NCBI GenBank assembly: GCA_946545105.1
Contig: CAMNMY010000017.1
Location: forward strand, 1-9,700
Direction: 5' to 3'
Length of the DNA: 9,700 nucleotides
Origin: an uncultured Clostridia bacterium
Lineage (GTDB): Bacteria > Bacillota_A > Clostridia > Christensenellales > UBA3700
Below, in pieces: positions 5,839-9,700 of this stretch; within the stretch, counting starts at the first letter, position 1, and each line of letters begins with the position of its first letter. The notes beneath the pieces were generated by a model. It was not told the origin of the DNA, did not search any database, and worked only from the letters and a program-made list of their open reading frames with translations. The translations under genes were made by a program, and so were the position numbers.

Positions 5839-7396
5839 AGTTGTTTGAGTTTCTAAGTTCATCCATGAATTCTGGATTGAAATCCACATCAAATGGTGGT
5901 GGTTCTGGATCTCCATCAAAAGAATCGCTAAATTCATTATTTGCTGGAATTGGCTCGTCTTCGTCCTCTTCCTCTTCCTTCTTATTATCTTCCTTAGCTT
6001 TTGGGAATGGATTAATTCTTTCTTTGAAGTTCATCGTAGATAGATCAGCATCGTAGTGACATTCTACATCTCTTTCACCACTTCTGTTCTTAGCGATTGT
6101 TAAATCGATAGCCTTATCTTCCTCGTTCAATGTTTGGAAGTCTGCTTCAGACAAGAACAATACGATATCTGCGTCTTGCTCGATAGCTCCAGATTCTCTC
6201 AAGTCTGCCAATACTGGCTTTCTTGCTTTTGGTTGTTCGCCGTTTAGCGTAATCTTATCTTTTTCAAAGTCTCTTGACATTTGAGATAGAACTAAAACTG
6301 GAACTTGTAGTTCTTTTGCCATAACTTTTACCAAACGAGAAATATCTGTAATTTGTTCATAACGAGATCTAGATCTTGAACCTTGATCGTCAACCAATTG
6401 CATATGGTCGATTAAAACTAAATCTACTTTGCCTTCTCTATTTTTCAATCTTCTAACTTTCAAAGCAATTTCGTTCATTGAAATCTTTGAAGAATCATCT
6501 ATAAATACTTTTGTGTTATCAAAAATCTTTTGAGCACCATATACTCTATTCATTTGAGCATCTGTTAATTTTGATGAGTTTGAAATCAATTGTGAATTAA
6601 CACCTGATGCATTTGCATATAATCTATATAGCAATTCTTCTCTTGCCATTTCTAGGTTGAATACAGCAATAACCTTGCTTGCATCTTTTCTTGCAATATT
6701 TGCAACAATATTCATAGCAAATGATGTTTTACCGCAAGATGGACGAGCAGCTAATACTATCATTTGAGATGGTCTAAAGCCACCATTCAAATATTTATCT
6801 AATTCTGGGAAACCTGTAGATAGAGATTGATTATCCATCTTTTTAATGTACATTTCTTGAATCTTAGAAATAACTTCTGGAGAAGATTCATAGATAGGCA
6901 ATAAATCTCTTGTTTCGTTTGCTGATTTTAGAGCGAAAAATTCGTCTTGTGTATAAGCGATAATATCATCAGCGCTTTCATTGTTATATACTCTGTTTCT
7001 AGCAATATCTGTAACTTGTAAAACTCTACGCAAATTAGCAAGAGATCTTAAAGCTTGAATATCGTCTTCGAATGTAGCTGATGAATATTCAAAAGAACTA
7101 ACTTCTGTTAAATAAGCAGGTCCACCAATTTTTGATTGGTCTTCTTCTGTCATTGAAAGTGTTGCACCAATAACGTCAAATGATGCACCAATCTTATTTC
7201 TTTCATACAAATGTCTATAAATAATTTGGTGTCTTGCTGAATAGAAATCTGTATCTTTTACTCTTGCAAAGATCTCTTGAGCGACGTCTTTATCGTTCAT
7301 AATGATTGATAAAATGCTCTTTTCTAGCATTTCGTTATTAGGAACGTTTTTTACTTTTGGCTCGTATTGTTTTTTAGAATTGCTTTTCTTGTCCAT
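5837..7396 (-). CDS. dnaB: Replicative DNA helicase DnaB with acidic C-terminal tail
   Basis: DnaB is the hexameric 5'-3' helicase that unwinds DNA at the replication fork and contacts primase. After a basic leader of about 20 residues comes the N-terminal helical domain (about 20-155), a linker, and the RecA-like motor. Seen there: STGFPELDKYLNGGF (193-207), Walker A ARPSCGKTS (217-225; K223, T224), FNLEM (246-250), Walker B DLVLIDHMQL (325-334), VLVLSQMSR (367-375), DLRESGAIEQDAD (398-410) and the arginine-finger region KNRSGERDV (437-445). Length is 519, against roughly 440-470 usually; the excess is mostly a tail from about 465, rich in Glu/Asp and Pro. No intein. ATG has AGAGGA (7406-7401) close upstream and a strong promoter. 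dnaB commonly follows rplI in Bacillota; here it leads the phoH-era-recO group, with phoH starting right after its stop. Confidence 0.97.
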   Translation of the reverse strand: MDKKSNSKKQYEPKVKNVPNNEMLEKSILSIIMNDKDVAQEIFARVKDTDFYSARHQIIYRHLYERNKIGASFDVIGATLSMTEEDQSKIGGPAYLTEVSSFEYSSATFEDDIQALRSLANLRRVLQVTDIARNRVYNNESADDIIAYTQDEFFALKSANETRDLLPIYESSPEVISKIQEMYIKKMDNQSLSTGFPELDKYLNGGFRPSQMIVLAARPSCGKTSFAMNIVANIARKDASKVIAVFNLEMAREELLYRLYANASGVNSQLISNSSKLTDAQMNRVYGAQKIFDNTKVFIDDSSKISMNEIALKVRRLKNREGKVDLVLIDHMQLVDDQGSRSRSRYEQITDISRLVKVMAKELQVPVLVLSQMSRDFEKDKITLNGEQPKARKPVLADLRESGAIEQDADIVLFLSEADFQTLNEEDKAIDLTIAKNRSGERDVECHYDADLSTMNFKERINPFPKAKEDNKKEEEEDEDEPIPANNEFSDSFDGDPEPPPFDVDFNPEFMDELRNSNN

Positions 7397-7406
7397 AATT
7401 TCCTCT

Positions 7407-7422
7407 AAATCAAATATGATTT
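7407..7422. repeat. Inverted repeat AAATCA/TGATTT at the dnaB transcription start
   Basis: AAATCA and TGATTT are exact 6-base inverted arms around a 4-base centre, between the -10 box and the ribosome binding site of dnaB. The predicted transcription start (near 7417) falls inside it. It could be an operator; as an RNA hairpin it would be weak and only partly transcribed. Short A+T-rich repeats are common by chance here, so support is modest. Confidence 0.3.
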
Positions 7423-7423
7423 A

Positions 7424-7452
7424 ATTATAAATTCATTGCGATAGATAGTCAA
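7424..7452 (-). promoter_or_regulatory. Near-consensus sigma-A promoter for the dnaB-recO unit
   Basis: Minus strand: -35 TTGACT (7452-7447), exactly 17 bp, and -10 TATAAT (7429-7424). Only the last base of the -35 hexamer departs from consensus. It begins two bases after the pepF stop codon, and the predicted leader is about 20 bases. No other gap downstream is large enough for a promoter until the one before ppdK, so this probably drives dnaB, phoH, pgpH, ybeY, era and recO together. No terminator separates it from pepF. Confidence 0.85.
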
Positions 7453-7454
7453 TA

Positions 7455-9236
7455 TCACTTAAGAGCCAAAAGGTCATTTAGAGTATTTTTATAGAACTCC
7501 ATTGCCTTTTTATATGGTTCATCGCTCTCTAAATCGACATGAGCTATCTTCAATATATCAACTGGGCTCATAGAACCACCAGCTTTTAAGAACTCTTTAT
7601 AATCCTTAACAGCTTCATCGCCCTTAGATAAAATATCACTTGCAATACAAATTGCAGAGATAAGTCCTGTTGAATATTTATATACATAGAATGATGAATA
7701 GAAATGAGGGATTCTTGCCCATTCATATCTAATCAATTCGTCATTTACAACATCATCTCCATAATATGCTTTGTTCAAATCATAATAGATATCACAAAGT
7801 GCATCAGGAGTTATAGGGATATCCTTTTCAACAAGCGCATGCGCTTTTTCTTCAAATTCTGCAAATTGAGCTTGTCTAAAAATTGTTGTTCTAAACATAT
7901 TCAAAAGATATGTTAGAAGATATTTTCTATAATCACCTGTAGCTTCTTTTAGTAGGTGCATTACAAGTAATGTTTCATTAACTGTAGATGCTACCTCTGC
8001 TACAAATATTTCATATTGTGCTTTTGAAATTGGTTGTGTTTTGTTTGCATAATAAGAATGCATAGCATGACCAAGTTCATGAGCTATTGTAAATACATCA
8101 TTTAAAACTGGCTTGTAGTTTAATAAAACAAATGGATGAACGCCAAAGCATCCAGATTGATAAGCACCGCTTCTCTTTCCTTTGTTTTCGCAAACATCAA
8201 TCCATCCAGAACTAAATGCTTCTTTTAATAATTCTTGATATTCATCCCCAAGTGGCTTTAGCGCATTCAAAACTATTTTTTGTGCTTCACTATATTCGAT
8301 ATTCTTATCTACACCCTTTATTAATGGCATATGCAAATCATACATATGAAGCTCATCATATTTTAGTTCATCTTTCCTATACTTCATATACTTATGAAGA
8401 CCTGGCAAAGCTTGATGAATATTTTCAATTAATTTGTTATAGACTTTGATTGTTACATCTTCTCTAGATACAGCCATATCAAGTGAAGATTTATAATTTC
8501 TTGCTTGTGCATAGAACCAATCTTTTTCAAGGTTGCCCTTATATAGAGCTGTAATCAAGTTAATGTTATTTTTATATGCATTAAACATTGACTCAAAAAC
8601 TTTCTTTCTTTCATCTCTTGAGCCAGTTTGTAGATAATAGCTATAAACGCCATGTGACATTTCAACGCTTTCGCCATTATCTAAAACTACATTTTCAAAT
8701 TTAATATCCGCATTATCTAACATAGAAAATGCTTCTTCAAAAAGTTCAGAGAACTTAGATGCTTTCGCAAGTAAGATCTCTTCCTTTGTTGATAAAGAAT
8801 GTTCTTTATTCTTTGCAAGTTTTTCAAGGGAATAATTATAGTTTAAAAAGTCTTTATCTTCTTTTAACTTCAAGATAAATTCAAGTGGGTTTTCCAAAAT
8901 TTGTGGAGTTACAAAAGCCAAAGATGAATACAAATTATTCATTACATTTTCAACTTTTGCTTTTATCTCTTTATATTTTGTGTTGGTGCAATCTTGATCT
9001 AATCTCATGTGAGCATATGCATAAGCCTTGCCTAAAAGATAATCTAGATCATCTTCCAACTTAAACACCTTTAGGATATTTTCTTTATTATTTAATTTGC
9101 CATTATATGAACAAATTTCATTTGCGATGTTTTGCAATTTATCTAAATCGGCAAATAGCAAATCTTCGCTTTTATAAATATCCTCAAGTTTCCATTTTAA
9201 TTCATCATTAATTTCTTCCCTTTTTCTAACTTGCAT
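7455..9236 (-). CDS. pepF: Oligoendopeptidase F, zinc metallopeptidase of family M3
   Basis: Cytosolic zinc endopeptidase that cuts short peptides (typically 7-17 residues), used in peptide nutrition and turnover. The catalytic motif is AHELGHAMHS (385-394): zinc ligands H386 and H390 with catalytic E387, and the third ligand E414 in the conserved YEIFVAEVAST (408-418). Other family marks are SGAYQSGCFGVHPF (356-369), the MFRTTIFRQAQFAEFE segment (447-462) and IPHFYSSFYVYKYSTG (509-524), which forms part of the substrate site. Length, 593 residues, is normal, and the N-terminal helical part is complete. No signal peptide is seen. The ATG is preceded by AGAGGA (9245-9240), which overlaps the TAG of the upstream membrane gene; only seven bases separate the two genes, so they are probably co-transcribed. 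The gene ends in TGA, two bases before the dnaB promoter, with no clear terminator. Confidence 0.96.
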   Translation of the reverse strand: MQVRKREEINDELKWKLEDIYKSEDLLFADLDKLQNIANEICSYNGKLNNKENILKVFKLEDDLDYLLGKAYAYAHMRLDQDCTNTKYKEIKAKVENVMNNLYSSLAFVTPQILENPLEFILKLKEDKDFLNYNYSLEKLAKNKEHSLSTKEEILLAKASKFSELFEEAFSMLDNADIKFENVVLDNGESVEMSHGVYSYYLQTGSRDERKKVFESMFNAYKNNINLITALYKGNLEKDWFYAQARNYKSSLDMAVSREDVTIKVYNKLIENIHQALPGLHKYMKYRKDELKYDELHMYDLHMPLIKGVDKNIEYSEAQKIVLNALKPLGDEYQELLKEAFSSGWIDVCENKGKRSGAYQSGCFGVHPFVLLNYKPVLNDVFTIAHELGHAMHSYYANKTQPISKAQYEIFVAEVASTVNETLLVMHLLKEATGDYRKYLLTYLLNMFRTTIFRQAQFAEFEEKAHALVEKDIPITPDALCDIYYDLNKAYYGDDVVNDELIRYEWARIPHFYSSFYVYKYSTGLISAICIASDILSKGDEAVKDYKEFLKAGGSMSPVDILKIAHVDLESDEPYKKAMEFYKNTLNDLLALK

Positions 9237-9243
9237 AATTCCT

Positions 9244-9700
9244 CTATTCTATTGGCAATAATAAGTCGTTTTCTTTAATCTTGCCCCACTTTCTTAAACC
9301 GTAACATACAGCCCAAGAAATGATTGCTGGCAATACGAATTCTAAAAGTATAACACCTAGCCAAACTTGCCATCCCATTCCGCTTTGTGTAAATGTATCA
9401 ATAACGCCTACTAATCCTGATGTACCCATACCACCACCAGCAACGCCACACTTTAACTTAAATACACATGTTGCGATAGGTCCACAAATTGCAGATGCAA
9501 CGATTGGTGGTATAAATGTCCAACCATTCTTCATAATGTTTGGAATTTGTAACATACTTGTTCCAAGACCTTGAGATACTAAACCAGATACACCATTTTC
9601 TTTAAATGACATAACTGCAAAGCCAACCATTTGACAAGAACATCCAACGACAGCTGCGCCGCCAGCTAAAAGCATAGCATCATATAATTCTTGAGATACT
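9244..9700 (-). CDS. PTS_EIIC_2-type membrane transporter subunit, C-terminal 151 residues (5' end outside window)
   Basis: The frame is open to the window edge, so the ATG at 9675 is internal and the true start lies outside. The visible part is hydrophobic and glycine-rich, with several membrane segments. It carries stretches that I recognise from the PTS EIIC type 2 family (Pfam PTS_EIIC_2): AAVVGCSCQMVGFAVMSF, GLGTSMLQIPNI, PPIVASAICGPIATCVF and GMGTSGLVG, and it ends in a charged cytosolic tail (LRKWGKIKENDLLLPIE). Such proteins resemble the sugar-translocating subunit of phosphotransferase systems, but most are stand-alone, without IIA or IIB domains, and their substrate is unknown. No PTS partner is visible here. 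The stop is seven bases before pepF, which suggests one transcript. Family assignment is fairly sure; substrate and mechanism are open. Confidence 0.8.
   Translation of the reverse strand, partial: VSQELYDAMLLAGGAAVVGCSCQMVGFAVMSFKENGVSGLVSQGLGTSMLQIPNIMKNGWTFIPPIVASAICGPIATCVFKLKCGVAGGGMGTSGLVGVIDTFTQSGMGWQVWLGVILLEFVLPAIISWAVCYGLRKWGKIKENDLLLPIE

Noticed and set aside
5957..6000. Pyrimidine-rich repeat-like run.
   Set aside because: It is explained by Glu, Asp and Lys codons of the DnaB tail on the other strand; there is no regular repeat unit.
1..9700. CRISPR arrays, tRNA or rRNA genes, insertion sequences, riboswitches.
   Set aside because: None seen: nearly all of the window is coding, and the two gaps (58 and 131 bp) hold promoters only.

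Overview
The window is a compact, A+T-rich, gene-dense stretch of a bacterial chromosome. Every gene I can support lies on the minus strand, so transcription runs from high to low coordinates. Gene content and order (phoH, a PgpH-type HD protein, ybeY, era, recO, then ppdK nearby), strong AGGAGG-type ribosome binding sites and sigma-A promoters point to a low-GC Bacillota, probably an anaerobic, gut-type Clostridia-like lineage. The species is not recognisable. TGA is used as a stop (end of pepF) and Trp is TGG, so this is the standard bacterial code, not the Mycoplasma code.

Layout in transcription order: (1) 9700-9244, the C-terminal part of a PTS_EIIC_2-type membrane protein, followed closely by (2) pepF, an M3-family zinc oligopeptidase (9236-7455). 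(3) A 58-bp gap holds a near-consensus sigma-A promoter (TTGACT, 17 bp, TATAAT) that starts a tightly packed six-gene unit: dnaB, phoH, a pgpH-like gene, ybeY, era and recO (7396-1516). Gaps or overlaps in the last five genes run from an 8-base gap to 1- and 8-base overlaps. (4) A 131-bp gap (1385-1515) carries a second good promoter (TTGAAA, 17 bp, TAAAAT) and an AGGAGG site for ppdK. The window ends inside ppdK, just after its catalytic phosphohistidine.

The unit joins the replicative helicase (dnaB) to the conserved Bacillota cluster for 16S rRNA maturation and ribosome assembly (ybeY, era, probably phoH), cyclic di-AMP turnover (the PgpH-like enzyme) and recombinational repair (recO). Genes often found inside this cluster elsewhere (dgkA and cdd between ybeY and era) are absent. 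ppdK is a separately promoted, strongly codon-biased gene of PPi-linked pyruvate/PEP metabolism.

I see no mobile element, CRISPR array, RNA gene or novel multi-gene defence or biosynthetic system. The points worth a second look are reductions and oddities in housekeeping genes: a PgpH homologue with no extracellular domain, a RecO with no zinc finger or C-terminal region, a phoH whose good Shine-Dalgarno sequence faces an ATA codon instead of a normal start, an acidic C-terminal tail on DnaB, and small inverted repeats over both promoters.
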